Assembly: GCF_012849095.1 (NCBI RefSeq)
Contig: NZ_CP051680.1
Coordinates: 496,001 to 560,000 of the forward strand
DNA length: 64,000 bases
Source: Cohnella herbarum
Lineage (GTDB): Bacteria > Bacillota > Bacilli > Paenibacillales > Paenibacillaceae
Direction: 5' to 3'
Within the stretch, counting starts at the first letter, position 1; each line of letters begins with the position of its first letter. A program made the translations under genes and the position numbers. Below, piece after piece: positions 26,312-35,220 of the stretch. Under the pieces are notes generated by a model, which saw only the letters and a program-made list of their open reading frames with translations, was not told where the DNA came from and searched no databases.

Positions 26312-28021
26312 ATGTTATCGGTAAAGTCAAAGTCAATAAATGTGCTTGTCGTGTTCGCTATGGTCTTATCCTTGTTCTTGTTCGGATCATCGCAGAAAGC
26401 AAGCGCGGGGCTCGCAACCGGCCCTAAGTTTCTGGGAAACGTCATTAGCAGCAGCGTTCCTTCCAACTTCGGAACCTACTGGAACCAAGTGACTCCCGAG
26501 AACTCTACCAAATGGGGTTCCGTCGAAGGAACTCGCAACACGATGAGCTGGACTCAAGCGGACATCTCTTACAATTACGCGAAGAGTAACGGATTCCCGT
26601 TTAAATTCCATACCTTGGTATGGGGAAGCCAAGAGCCGGGTTGGATCGGAGGTCTATCGGCGGCCGACCAAAAAGCGGAAGTCATCCAGTGGATTCAAGC
26701 GTCCGCTCAAAAGTACGGAGACTCGGAATTCGTAGATGTCGTTAACGAACCGCTGCACGCCAAGCCTTCCTTCCGGAACGCGATCGGCGGCGACGGGACT
26801 ACGGGGTGGGATTGGGTCATTTGGTCGTTCGAGCAAGCCAGACTCGCTTTTCCGAATTCCAAATTACTGATTAACGAATACGGGATCATTAGCGATCCTA
26901 ATGCCGCAAGCCAATATGTCGCGATCATTAATTTATTGAAGAGTAGAGGTTTGGTCGACGGCATTGGTATTCAGTGCCACCATTTTAACATGGATACGGT
27001 GTCGGTAAGCACGATGAACAGCGTCCTTAACACGCTTTCCGCGACAGGGCTTCCGATCTACGTGTCGGAGCTTGATATTACAGGCGATGATGCAACGCAA
27101 TTGGCGAGATACTCCGAGAAATTCCCGGTTCTATGGGAGAATCCGAACGTGAAAGGCATCACGCTGTGGGGTTATATCCAAGGCCAAACGTGGAGAGAAA
27201 ATACACATTTGGTGACTAGCTCCGGTGCTGAACGTCCTGCGATGACATGGCTGAAGCAGTATCTCGGCGGAACTGGAACTCCTGTTCCGGCTGCGCCTGC
27301 GGGACTTATGGCTACGGCAGGCAACGCGCAAGTCGCGCTCAGTTGGGCGGCATCGAGCGGAGCGACGAGCTACACGGTGAAGCGCTCGACGACAAGCGGA
27401 GGACCTTTCACGAACGTGGCAACGGGCGTCACTACGACGAGCTATACGAATACAGGCTTAACGAATGGCACGACTTACTATTATGTGGTCAGCGCGACGA
27501 ATAGCGCGGGAACGAGCGGCAATTCGGCGCAAGTCAGCGCGACGCCGAGTGGCGGAGGAGGCGGGACGAGTACGCTCGTCGGGCAATACAAGGTGAATAA
27601 CGTCAACCCGAACGACAACATGATTAACGCGACGCTTAACATTAAGAATACGGGCACAAGCGCCGTCAGTCTGAGCGGAGTCAAGCTTCGCTACTATTTC
27701 ACTAAAGATACCACGACCGCTTCATTAAACTATTATGTGGACTATGCGCAAGTTGGAGCTTCTAACATAAGCGGAGCTTTCGCTAGCGCGACGGGAACGA
27801 ACACGGATACGTACCTTGAGCTGTCGTTCAGCTCCGGCGCCGGCTCGATCGCGGCTGGCGGACAGAGCGGAGATATCCAGATCCGCATCTCCAAGTCCGA
27901 TTGGTCGAATTTTAACGAATCGAACGATTATTCTTTCGACGGCACGAAGACGGCTTTCGCCGACTGGAATAAAATCACGCTGCTGCAAAGCGGCACGATC
28001 GTATGGGGGACAGCTCCTTAA
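26312..28021 (+). CDS. Secreted endo-1,4-beta-xylanase (GH10) with FN3 and CBM3
   Basis: A 569-residue exported xylan-degrading enzyme, EC 3.2.1.8. ATG 26312 follows AAGGGAGG. The signal peptide ends at about KASA (residue 32). The GH10 TIM barrel spans about 35-320, with acid/base E146 in DVVNEPLH and nucleophile E253 in YVSELDI. An FN3 domain (about 328-412), a glycine/serine linker and a family 3 cellulose-binding module (about 420-569, VGQYKVNN...NMINATLNIKNTGTS) follow. The CBM would hold the enzyme on cellulose-associated xylan in plant walls. It is monocistronic with its own terminator and a cre-like site. Confidence 0.95.
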   Translation: MLSVKSKSINVLVVFAMVLSLFLFGSSQKASAGLATGPKFLGNVISSSVPSNFGTYWNQVTPENSTKWGSVEGTRNTMSWTQADISYNYAKSNGFPFKFHTLVWGSQEPGWIGGLSAADQKAEVIQWIQASAQKYGDSEFVDVVNEPLHAKPSFRNAIGGDGTTGWDWVIWSFEQARLAFPNSKLLINEYGIISDPNAASQYVAIINLLKSRGLVDGIGIQCHHFNMDTVSVSTMNSVLNTLSATGLPIYVSELDITGDDATQLARYSEKFPVLWENPNVKGITLWGYIQGQTWRENTHLVTSSGAERPAMTWLKQYLGGTGTPVPAAPAGLMATAGNAQVALSWAASSGATSYTVKRSTTSGGPFTNVATGVTTTSYTNTGLTNGTTYYYVVSATNSAGTSGNSAQVSATPSGGGGGTSTLVGQYKVNNVNPNDNMINATLNIKNTGTSAVSLSGVKLRYYFTKDTTTASLNYYVDYAQVGASNISGAFASATGTNTDTYLELSFSSGAGSIAAGGQSGDIQIRISKSDWSNFNESNDYSFDGTKTAFADWNKITLLQSGTIVWGTAP

Positions 28022-28044
28022 TTCATTCCATAGTAAGAGATTGA

Positions 28045-28065
28045 GGCTGCCTTCGGGCAGTCTTT
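28045..28065 (+). terminator. Terminator after the GH10 gene
   Basis: GGCTGCC-TTCG-GGCAGTC (28045-28062) with a tetraloop, followed by TTT. Confidence 0.75.
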
Positions 28066-28253
28066 ATCATTGATGGATAAGATTGCGTTCTCTTATTGAG
28101 AAAGATAAAGTCTATCTTGTAAGTTATGAATATAAGACACTGAAGAGTAAAGTGAAAATGAACAGTATAAAAATTCCGGATAACGGCTCTGCTATAGAAT
28201 AGTAGATTAGCTGACCGTATGGCGTTTGAAGAAGACAGAGCTTATGTTACAAG

Positions 28254-28309
28254 AAGCACCTCCGAGGAAACCATTGGATGATTTCAATGATTTCTCGTGG
28301 TGCTTTTTC
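28254..28309 (+). terminator. Orphan terminator-like hairpin
   Basis: AGCACCTCCGAGGAAA and TTTCTCGTGGTGCT form a long imperfect stem followed by TTTTT. The stretch 28066-28334 contains no gene I can support, so this may end a small RNA or be a relic of a lost gene. Confidence 0.6.
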
Positions 28310-28334
28310 TAAATGATTCAGTTCGCGCGCAAAG

Positions 28335-28387
28335 TTGACAAAGCCTAACCAACTTCATTATAATTTTATTGAACAACTGTTGATTAA
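28335..28387 (+). promoter_or_regulatory. Sigma-A promoter with an overlapping palindromic operator
   Basis: TTGACA (28335-28340) and TATAAT (28359-28364), spacing 18, form a near-consensus promoter. Just downstream TTGAACAAC-T-GTTGATTAA (28369-28387) is a palindrome with 7 of 9 arm positions matching, placed over the transcription start. It is a good candidate operator for the TetR regulator encoded at 29315. Confidence 0.7.
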
Positions 28388-28412
28388 CTAAAATTTGCGA
28401 GGAGGATTCATC

Positions 28413-29174
28413 ATGCGTTTGGATGGTAAAGTAGCGGTCGTTACCGGAGCTGCATCGGGCATGGGCAAAGCAATCGCGGAGCTCTATGCGAAAGAGGGAG
28501 CTAAAGTCGTCGTCTCGGATTTGAATATCGATGGCGCGGAAACAGTTGCAGCCGGGATTAGAACGAACGGAGGCACGGCAATCGCGGTAAAAACCAACGT
28601 TGCCGACCTGAACGATATTAACGCAATGATCGACTTGGCGGTTACGGAATACGGAACGCTCGATATTCTAGTTAACAATGCGGGTATTATGGATAATATG
28701 GCAGCCGTTGGCGACGTGAACGACGAGAAATGGGATCTTATTTTCGACGTGAATACGAAAGGCGTCATGCGCGCGATTCGCAAAGCGATTCCGATCTTCT
28801 TGGAGAAAGGAAAAGGCGTCATCGTGAATACGGCCTCGACGGGCGGGTTCAGCGGCGCGCATGCGGGCGTTGCTTATACGGCATCCAAACACGCGGTAAT
28901 CGGCATCACGAAAAATACGGGATTCATGTACGCTCAACAAGGCATTCGCTGCAACGCGATCGCTCCGGGAGCGACGATGACCAATATCGCTTCGACGATG
29001 ACCAACGTGAGCGAATTCGGCGCCTCGCGCACGAAAGTAACGCAAGGCGTCATTCCCCGCGTCGGTCAAGCGGAAGAAATCGCGCAAGTGGCTCTGTTCC
29101 TTGCATCGGATGAATCGAGCTTCGTGAACGGCGCGGTTCTCGCCGCGGACGGCGGTTGGACGGCAGGATTCTGA
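28413..29174 (+). CDS. Short-chain dehydrogenase/reductase
   Basis: A 253-residue classical SDR. ATG 28413 is chosen because GAGGAGG lies 8 nt upstream; the in-frame TTG at 28395 lies before it. TGAASGMG (NAD(P)-binding), NNAG and the catalytic YTASK motif (with the Ser in NTASTGGFSG) are all present, as is the IAPG loop after the active site. The substrate is unknown. The consensus promoter with a palindromic operator, and a TetR gene immediately downstream, suggest that it is induced by a small molecule, perhaps a toxic aldehyde, ketone or quinone. Confidence 0.9.
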   Translation: MRLDGKVAVVTGAASGMGKAIAELYAKEGAKVVVSDLNIDGAETVAAGIRTNGGTAIAVKTNVADLNDINAMIDLAVTEYGTLDILVNNAGIMDNMAAVGDVNDEKWDLIFDVNTKGVMRAIRKAIPIFLEKGKGVIVNTASTGGFSGAHAGVAYTASKHAVIGITKNTGFMYAQQGIRCNAIAPGATMTNIASTMTNVSEFGASRTKVTQGVIPRVGQAEEIAQVALFLASDESSFVNGAVLAADGGWTAGF

Positions 29175-29202
29175 TTGAAGTGGACACGACTTGTTCGACT
29201 CG

Positions 29203-29246
29203 GAAGGCTGTAAGCAGCATCGCTGCTCGCAGCCTTCTTACATTTT
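29203..29246 (+). terminator. Terminator after the SDR gene
   Basis: GAAGGCTG (29203-29210) pairs with CAGCCTTC (29230-29237), with an inner AGCAGC/GCTGCT stem. The tail TTACATTTT is moderately T-rich. Confidence 0.65.
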
Positions 29247-29266
29247 CGGGGATAACGTAATATAAT
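29238..29266 (+). promoter_or_regulatory. Probable promoter of the TetR gene
   Basis: TTACAT (29238-29243) and TATAAT (29261-29266) are 17 bp apart, about 49 bp before the TetR start codon. Confidence 0.45.
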
Positions 29267-29314
29267 ACACTTCATAATATACAAGCCGTTGTAATCAAGC
29301 GAGGAAGCGTAGAC

Positions 29315-29911
29315 ATGAATGAAAATGATTTAAGAGTCGTCAAGACGAAACAAGCATTGCATCAAGCTCTCCTGGCTTTATTAAAAACAAGAACGCTCGA
29401 GTCGATCTCCGTGTCCACCCTATGCCGCGAGGCCGGTATAAATCGAGGTACCTTTTACTTACACTATAAGGACATCGGGAATTTGTTCGACGAGCATCTT
29501 CATCATTTGCTTCAAGATTTGGAGGACTCGTATATCGAGCCTTACCGGCATGTTTCCCGATTAATTTCAAGCCATCTCGACCCGTCGACGATTCGCATTT
29601 TTCACCATGTGAAGAAATACCAGCCGTTCTACGAGATCGTGTTCGATAAAAAATCGCCGCTGTCTTATTACTATTCGTTGTTTGTGAAAATAAAAAGCTT
29701 GATGCAGGATAACTCGATGGTTGATCAATGGGGCGATGGGGATATGCCATTGTTGATCGCTTATCAGGCCAATGCGATTATGGGCTTGCTCGTTCAATGG
29801 AGCGAGGACGGTTTTGCCCGCAGTCCGGAATATATGAACGAGCAGCTTGCTTATTTCTTGAGGATAAAAGACGAGGGTGGGGAAGCGGTAGATGATGCGT
29901 CGTCCGACTAG
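29315..29911 (+). CDS. TetR/AcrR-family transcriptional regulator
   Basis: A 198-residue regulator starting at ATG 29315 behind GAGGAAG. Residues about 8-58 are the TetR DNA-binding domain (ISVSTLCREAGINRGTFYLH, then YKDIGNLFDE). The C-terminal ligand domain is of the type found in YsiA-like Firmicute regulators. It follows the SDR gene and its own promoter, and likely represses the SDR promoter through the palindrome at 28369-28387. Confidence 0.9.
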   Translation: MNENDLRVVKTKQALHQALLALLKTRTLESISVSTLCREAGINRGTFYLHYKDIGNLFDEHLHHLLQDLEDSYIEPYRHVSRLISSHLDPSTIRIFHHVKKYQPFYEIVFDKKSPLSYYYSLFVKIKSLMQDNSMVDQWGDGDMPLLIAYQANAIMGLLVQWSEDGFARSPEYMNEQLAYFLRIKDEGGEAVDDASSD

Positions 29912-30206
29912 TCACGAATAATCGTGAACTTGCGGCATCGTCGATAGGATTCGATCGACGTTATTTGGTTCAGCTGTTCATCATCTATTTTGCCGCTGTA
30001 AGCGTTCTTGTCGCTTGCGCAGCCGGGTTCCGTCGCCGTATGTATCGCTTCGACGGTCGCCTTCTTATGCAGCGACGCGAGCTCGTACATTACCGGCACG
30101 GACATCCGCGTCGACGGCGGTACGATTGCCAACATACAGCGGCTTGCCCGGCTTAAGCAACAAGAAGCTGGCTCGAATTAATTATCGAAGTAGTGATAAG
30201 CGAAAG
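29912..30206. other. Intergenic stretch without a supported gene
   Basis: Only short ORFs on both strands without ribosome sites. A minus-strand frame (29908-30135) reads like protein in its last 40 residues (CASDKNAYSGKIDDEQLNQI...), but it has no start signal and no recognisable family. It may be gene debris. Confidence 0.4.
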
Positions 30207-30243
30207 CAGAAGCCGAGCCCTGAACGGGGCTCGGCTTCTTACA
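30207..30243. terminator. Strong hairpin, bidirectional terminator candidate
   Basis: GAAGCCGAGCCC (30209-30220), TGAAC, then a 12-bp perfect complement GGGCTCGGCTTC (30227-30238). It lies between plus-strand debris and the minus-strand operon ending at 30518. T-runs are short on both sides. Confidence 0.6.
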
Positions 30244-30314
30244 TGTCCAATGAAACGTTGCCCAGACAGTTTGGATTCGTTCTCTCGTACACTAGCAGTT
30301 TATTCTGAAAGCTC

Positions 30315-30395
30315 AAAGACATTACTCCATCGCAGTATCTGACAAAACGAAGAACCGAAAGGGCGAAGGAGTTACTGCGCACAAGTTCGCTTTGA
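30315..30395 (+). pseudogene. Remnant of an AraC-family regulator (HTH fragment)
   Basis: In one frame the DNA reads KDITPSQYLTKRRTERAKEL, then LRTSSL and TGA. This is the characteristic region between the two HTH motifs of AraC/XylS regulators (F.K.TP.QYL...R...A..LL). No N-terminal part is found upstream and the sequence downstream is degraded, so it is gene debris. Confidence 0.55.
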
Positions 30396-30517
30396 CTTTA
30401 TTAGCGGGACGAGCTTCATAAGCTTAGACTGGCTCTTGCTTAAATGCTGAAGGATATGAAATATTCGTCGGAGGTACATGTTAGGACATTCGGATGTGAA
30501 AGTATAAAAATCCTCCC

Positions 30518-31396
30518 TCATTTGCACCAACTAAGTGACCACGCCTGCTCTGCAAGCTTCTTCATTCGAAGCGATTGCTGCCAGCGATAGTTCGGATCGT
30601 CAGATGGGGTAACAAGGTTCAAGGGTATCTCATATGGCGCGGGTCCGATTTCGCACACGAATGGGAAGGATTCCCCATTTAATGCCGACCCCATCCAGTA
30701 CCGCATTCCCGTTGCCCACCATCGCAAGAATCGCAACGTATTCGGATCTTCCGAATGATCATTGCTAATGATCTGGATTTGTTGGCCGTTCGAGATCCGT
30801 CCATGAATGCTGGATGCGCGGCGAAGAAGTTTGTCCAGGTGCTCTTCCGCTTTCAATTCCATGTCCGTCGCAAATCCGTCCATCTCGCCTGCGACAATAT
30901 AATGGGAGAAATCAATCGTTAGTCTTAGTTCCGGAAGCGAATCTACGTAACTCGAAGTGCGCAAAAGATCTTGCGTAATACGCCCCCGATGAGTTTCTAC
31001 ATAGTGCGGAATTCCAACTTCCTTAGCAATATCGTTAAGTTGTCGGAGTAACGATACCGCCGCTTCTCCGACAACAAAACTATCCATGACCTGCGAGTTG
31101 ATATAACTTGCGCCGAATTCGACCGCTTCTTTGGCATAAGCTTCGAACCCTTCGCCACAGCTAGGAAAACCGCCCGTTCCGAAGCTGAAGGAATACTCGT
31201 CTAGCAATTTGCGCCATTTCTCTTTATCCGCATCGGCCGGCAATCCCGCTTGGATTCCCGTAAACCCGGCTTCCGCGATCTTCTCGAATTTCTCTTCGAT
31301 CGTCCATTCTCTAAGCGTTGAGCCAAGCCCGTTCATCGACCACCAAGATTGTTGGATGTCTAGACGGAGTTCTTTCCTTGTAGCTAGGGCTTCCAT
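30518..31396 (-). CDS. Sugar phosphate isomerase/epimerase (xylose isomerase-like TIM barrel)
   Basis: A 292-residue AP-endonuclease-2/xylose-isomerase-like TIM-barrel protein. The ATG at 31396 overlaps the stop of the upstream dioxygenase gene (TAATG), so the two are translationally coupled. Features include EEKFEKIAEAGFTGIQAG near the N-terminus, HYVETHRGRITQDL (a probable metal-ligand Glu and His) and LTIDFSHYIVAGE (Asp/His ligands). Such enzymes isomerise or epimerise sugars and inositols, and some cleave C-glycosides. The partner dioxygenase and the sugar regulators nearby point to catabolism of a modified sugar; the substrate is unknown. Confidence 0.8.
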   Translation of the reverse strand: MEALATRKELRLDIQQSWWSMNGLGSTLREWTIEEKFEKIAEAGFTGIQAGLPADADKEKWRKLLDEYSFSFGTGGFPSCGEGFEAYAKEAVEFGASYINSQVMDSFVVGEAAVSLLRQLNDIAKEVGIPHYVETHRGRITQDLLRTSSYVDSLPELRLTIDFSHYIVAGEMDGFATDMELKAEEHLDKLLRRASSIHGRISNGQQIQIISNDHSEDPNTLRFLRWWATGMRYWMGSALNGESFPFVCEIGPAPYEIPLNLVTPSDDPNYRWQQSLRMKKLAEQAWSLSWCK

Positions 31397-32313
31397 TATT
31401 GACCGATCCAGTATTCTTCATGCGGGTAACGGAAGGTATTCGGTTTGATCGTACCGGAAATCGACAACTCTCCGGAGGGTTTATATTCGTAAGGTTTCTC
31501 ATTCCCGATATAAGATGCCGCTTTCCGAGTCTCGATGCATTCGAGCAGTACTTGTTGTTTAAGGGATAAATATTCCCGGTTATGTGGACCGAATTCCAGT
31601 TCGATTTCTCCAGGACGGAATTCGAAGTATATCGTTCTGCGAAGCGCGTTGCCATCGCCGCTCGGAGATCCATGGACGACAGTAATGTCATGGAGAATCG
31701 CATCTCCCGCTTCCAACGGTACCGGAATGGCATCGGAAGTCTCGAAGCCTTCGCGGCTACAACGTTCCTTGGAAGCTTCGATCGTCCAAAGGTTGCTACC
31801 CGGAATGACCCATAGACAGGATTTAATATCCGCGGAATCCAAGTAGAAGTCTACGTTAAAGATCGGGCGATCATCGGCACAACCAACCGGGCGTTCGGCA
31901 TCGCGATGCCATGGGACGATAATGCCTTCGTTCGGCATCTTGATGACCATGGAGTCCCAAGTCGGGATAAAGTTATTGCCTTGAAGCTTCTCGACGGAAT
32001 TCAAGACGAATGGGTGGGCAAGCAAAGCTCTAGTCGGAACGCTTTTGTCGACGACGTATTCGATTCGTTTAAGCACTTTGCCGCCGCTCTTCGTTCCTTT
32101 GCCGTATTGGTAGTCATTGTCGCCTTCGACGCCGCTCATTCCGCGATCGAGTAAAGTTTGCATTTCATCCTGCAGCACTTGCAACTCCTTGTTTTCCAGA
32201 AGGTTCCTGATAATGAGGAATCCGTTTTCCCGGAAAAATTGCGCTTGTTCTTCCGTGATCGCCGTATGGGTTTTCGCATCAGCGATCAATATGTTATGGT
32301 TTGCTTGTGACAT
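31396..32313 (-). CDS. Phytanoyl-CoA dioxygenase (PhyH) family protein
   Basis: A 305-residue Fe(II)/2-oxoglutarate-dependent oxygenase-like protein. ATG 32313 is chosen because AAAGGAG lies about 8 nt upstream; GTG at 32322 would put the ribosome site too close. Residues EEQAQFFRENGFLIIRNLL open the PhyH domain. The facial triad is visible as HRD (VPWHRDAERP) and a distal His (ILHDITVVHGSPSG), with Arg in NALRRTIYFEF for 2-oxoglutarate. It lacks CoA-ligase or lipid genes nearby, so a small polar substrate is more likely than phytanoyl-CoA. It is divergent from an AraC regulator and coupled to a TIM-barrel isomerase. Confidence 0.85.
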   Translation of the reverse strand: MSQANHNILIADAKTHTAITEEQAQFFRENGFLIIRNLLENKELQVLQDEMQTLLDRGMSGVEGDNDYQYGKGTKSGGKVLKRIEYVVDKSVPTRALLAHPFVLNSVEKLQGNNFIPTWDSMVIKMPNEGIIVPWHRDAERPVGCADDRPIFNVDFYLDSADIKSCLWVIPGSNLWTIEASKERCSREGFETSDAIPVPLEAGDAILHDITVVHGSPSGDGNALRRTIYFEFRPGEIELEFGPHNREYLSLKQQVLLECIETRKAASYIGNEKPYEYKPSGELSISGTIKPNTFRYPHEEYWIGQ

Positions 32314-32471
32314 GATGTGCACTCCTTTTTCGTGTGTTATGATGGTTTACTCTTCTTATCTTAGTTCCTTCCGTGAGGAAAGTATTTAGACGAAAAGAAT
32401 GAATCGGTTGCCAAAATCACGATCGTATAGCGAGAAGGATTCGAAGAATTCGAAGTGAAAGGAGAGAGCTC

Positions 32472-33407
32472 TTGAATAAAGCGAACGGTATCTCTAATAT
32501 CGATTTAATCGAAATGAATCCATCGGAAACGTTGGCGTGGATGAGCGATTACCATTGCCCGCCCTACATTACGCTTGCCCACAGTTTCCATGCTCCCGAG
32601 GGTTGGTTGATCGAGAATCGCACTTTAAAACAATATGCCTTGCAATATGTCTTAAACGGAATGGCGGAATATCCGGTCGCGGGAGGGTCTTACGTAACCG
32701 TGAAGGGAGACTTGCTATTTCATCGTCCCGGAGAGCAACACTCGATACGAACGGTAGAGAATCACCCGTATGTCTGCATCTCCATCGTGTTCCATTTTGG
32801 GCAAACGAGCTTTCCTTTGGATGAGCTATTTCAAGATCGGCATCATCTTGGCAACTTCACAGGACAACCCATCGAACGCAAACTAGGAGAGATCGTTCAG
32901 CTCTACAGCCATCCAGGTCTTGATCGGCAGTTGAAATGCCAGGGATTGCTTATGCAGGTGCTTGCCGAAGCCAGCCAAGGCAAAGGACAAGAAGAAGCAA
33001 ATGCCGGAGGCGCGTCTAATCATGCCAAGCTCATCTTGCTCAAAAACTACTTGATCACCCACTATCACCAAGAGGTTAGACATAGCGATCTTGAAGGTGT
33101 GACCGGCTTAAGCCGTAACCATATGATCTTGATCTTCAAGAAAACGTTTGGCATGACGCCGATGCAGTTCCTGACATGGGTTAGGATACAGAAGGCTAAA
33201 GAGCTTGCGATTCAAACGGATTTATCCGTAAGCGAAATCGCGAGGAACGTGGGCTATTCGGATGTCCATACTTTCGGCAAAATGTTCAAGAAAAACACGG
33301 GATCAAGCTTGACGCAATTTTGCAATACGTTAACGACCGACTATTTAAACACAAGACCGCGCATCATACCGTTAGCAGAGGAGAATCAGGGGTATGACGA
33401 ACCATAA
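32472..33407 (+). CDS. AraC-family transcriptional regulator
   Basis: A 311-residue regulator starting at TTG 32472 behind AAAGGAGAG. The N-terminal part (about 20-140) is a cupin-type sensor (GDLLFHRPGEQHSIR); about 195-295 are the two AraC helix-turn-helix motifs (HSDLEGVTGLSRNHMILIFK and LSVSEIARNVGYSDVHTFGK). It is divergent from the dioxygenase-isomerase pair and overlaps the histidine kinase gene downstream by 14 bp, so it is likely to link the two transcripts. Confidence 0.92.
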   Translation: MNKANGISNIDLIEMNPSETLAWMSDYHCPPYITLAHSFHAPEGWLIENRTLKQYALQYVLNGMAEYPVAGGSYVTVKGDLLFHRPGEQHSIRTVENHPYVCISIVFHFGQTSFPLDELFQDRHHLGNFTGQPIERKLGEIVQLYSHPGLDRQLKCQGLLMQVLAEASQGKGQEEANAGGASNHAKLILLKNYLITHYHQEVRHSDLEGVTGLSRNHMILIFKKTFGMTPMQFLTWVRIQKAKELAIQTDLSVSEIARNVGYSDVHTFGKMFKKNTGSSLTQFCNTLTTDYLNTRPRIIPLAEENQGYDEP

Positions 33408-35220
33408 GAGACACAACGGCGGTTGGTTCAGGGATCGCCGAATACGGACCAAGATTTTGCTCGTATATCTTCCGCTGCTTCTGATTCCTTTTCTTGTATT
33501 GGGCTACACGGGGAACGCGGTTTATTCTAAGGTCGTCGTCGATAAGACGGCGAAAGGTTTCGCGGATAATTCCGCGTTGATCATTAGTCGTCTGAACGGT
33601 ATGCTGGCTAACGTTGAGAGCAGCGCGAATATGCTTTCCTTAAACCTCAATCGTGCGATTGAGAATAAATCGGATCTCTCCAGCGATTTCGATCTATCTA
33701 GGTATACGGCGATAACGACGCAGCTTAGTCTTGCTTTGCTTGTCTTTCCCGATGTCGAATCTGCCTTATTCATTGACACTAAGGGAAGAATTTACGGTTC
33801 TCATCCAAAAATTGAAGAGCATCAGCCGCTGAGAGTACGCAATGAACTGTATCAATCGATAGATGATACGAACGGAGTCACAATCTGGTTGCCAATGCAA
33901 CGCAGAGAATACTGGGTTACGGACGTACAAGCCCCCGTGCTGACAGCTGGGAAAAAAATCGTCGATATTAACTCGGGAAAAACGTTGGGTATTTTGCTTT
34001 TGAACTTAAAAGAAAGCAAATTGTCCGCTGTTCTGCAGACGATGAATGCGGAACCTTCTGCGCAATACTTAATCGTGGACTCATCCGGTAACGTAGTCTC
34101 CGCAAGCAAAAAAGTTGATCTCTTACTTCCCATTGGAAACTCCGATCTGTTGTCGTGGGTGAACAGCCACATTCAGTCTGCGGATATAAAGGATATTAAT
34201 CGCGAAAAGACGTTGCTTACGATACGAAGTTTCGAGAAGCTCGGTTGGAAACTAGTAAGCGTAACGCCGCTTAAAGCGCTCACGACCGATCTTGAGCAGA
34301 TCAAGATTACTTTGATGATGATTGCGGGGGTGTGCGTTCTATTCGCGGCGATTGGAGTCGCCTATCTCTCAAAATGGATCGCTAATCCCATCGTGAGACT
34401 TGCCAAGAGCATGAAGGGGTTCCAAGAAGGGGATCTGGATGGACGGTTAACGATAGAATCTAAGGACGAACTCGGCTTGTTTGCGGCTGGATTCAATGAG
34501 ATGACAAGGCGGATTAAAAGTCTGCTGGCGAATATCAAGTTCGAACAAAAGCAGAAGCGGGAATATGAACTGGCGCTCATCCAATCGCAGATCAAGCCGC
34601 ATTTCCTTTACAATACGCTGGACGTGATCTATGCGTTGTCCGAAATGGGAAGAATTAAAGACGTGCAGAGGACGACCAAAGCGTTGGCGGACTTCTATCG
34701 TTTGACGTTGAATCAAGGGAAAGAACTTATCTCGATTGAGCAAGAAGTGCGCATCTTAAAAGATTATTTAGCCATTCAGCACATTCGCTATTCGGATGTG
34801 TTCACGTATTCGATCGAAGTGGATCAAGAGATTCTCCCTCACTCGATTCTCAAATTAACGGTTCAGCCGGTAATCGAAAACGCAATTTATCATGGATTGA
34901 AGCTGAGACAGGATAAAGGCCATCTCCATGTCCGGGGGTATCTTGAGTATGGCTTAATTCACATCAAAGTATCGGACAACGGGGTCGGAATGTCGCCTGA
35001 GAAAATTCGGATGTTGCTTCGGTCGCCGGTTGAAGAACCGGGTTCGAGCCGTGAGTTGAAACAAGAGATGTCATTTGGCTTGCGTAACGTTAACGAACGA
35101 ATTCGCCTGTCGTTCGGAGAACAGTACGGATTAACAATTGAGAGCGAATTAGGCAAAGGGACGACCGTGACGATAACGTTGCCTTCGGGCGGGACATTTG
35201 GAGGGTTAGCCTATGATTAA
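33394..35220 (+). CDS. Sensor histidine kinase, YesM type
   Basis: A 608-residue membrane sensor. TM1 is at about 24-44, an extracellular Cache-like sensor at about 45-300, TM2 at about 305-325, then HAMP (about 330-380), a His_kinase domain with the phosphoacceptor in QSQIKPHFLYNTLDVIYALS, and HATPase_c (about 490-605; DNGVGM and GLRNVNERI boxes). It partners with the response regulator whose gene overlaps by 8 bp. Such pairs sense extracellular sugars or binding-protein complexes and activate neighbouring ABC importers. Confidence 0.95.
   Translation: MTNHKRHNGGWFRDRRIRTKILLVYLPLLLIPFLVLGYTGNAVYSKVVVDKTAKGFADNSALIISRLNGMLANVESSANMLSLNLNRAIENKSDLSSDFDLSRYTAITTQLSLALLVFPDVESALFIDTKGRIYGSHPKIEEHQPLRVRNELYQSIDDTNGVTIWLPMQRREYWVTDVQAPVLTAGKKIVDINSGKTLGILLLNLKESKLSAVLQTMNAEPSAQYLIVDSSGNVVSASKKVDLLLPIGNSDLLSWVNSHIQSADIKDINREKTLLTIRSFEKLGWKLVSVTPLKALTTDLEQIKITLMMIAGVCVLFAAIGVAYLSKWIANPIVRLAKSMKGFQEGDLDGRLTIESKDELGLFAAGFNEMTRRIKSLLANIKFEQKQKREYELALIQSQIKPHFLYNTLDVIYALSEMGRIKDVQRTTKALADFYRLTLNQGKELISIEQEVRILKDYLAIQHIRYSDVFTYSIEVDQEILPHSILKLTVQPVIENAIYHGLKLRQDKGHLHVRGYLEYGLIHIKVSDNGVGMSPEKIRMLLRSPVEEPGSSRELKQEMSFGLRNVNERIRLSFGEQYGLTIESELGKGTTVTITLPSGGTFGGLAYD

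Noticed and set aside
29908-30135. Minus-strand ORF of 75 codons after the TetR gene
   Set aside because: No ribosome site and no recognisable family; treated as possible debris only.
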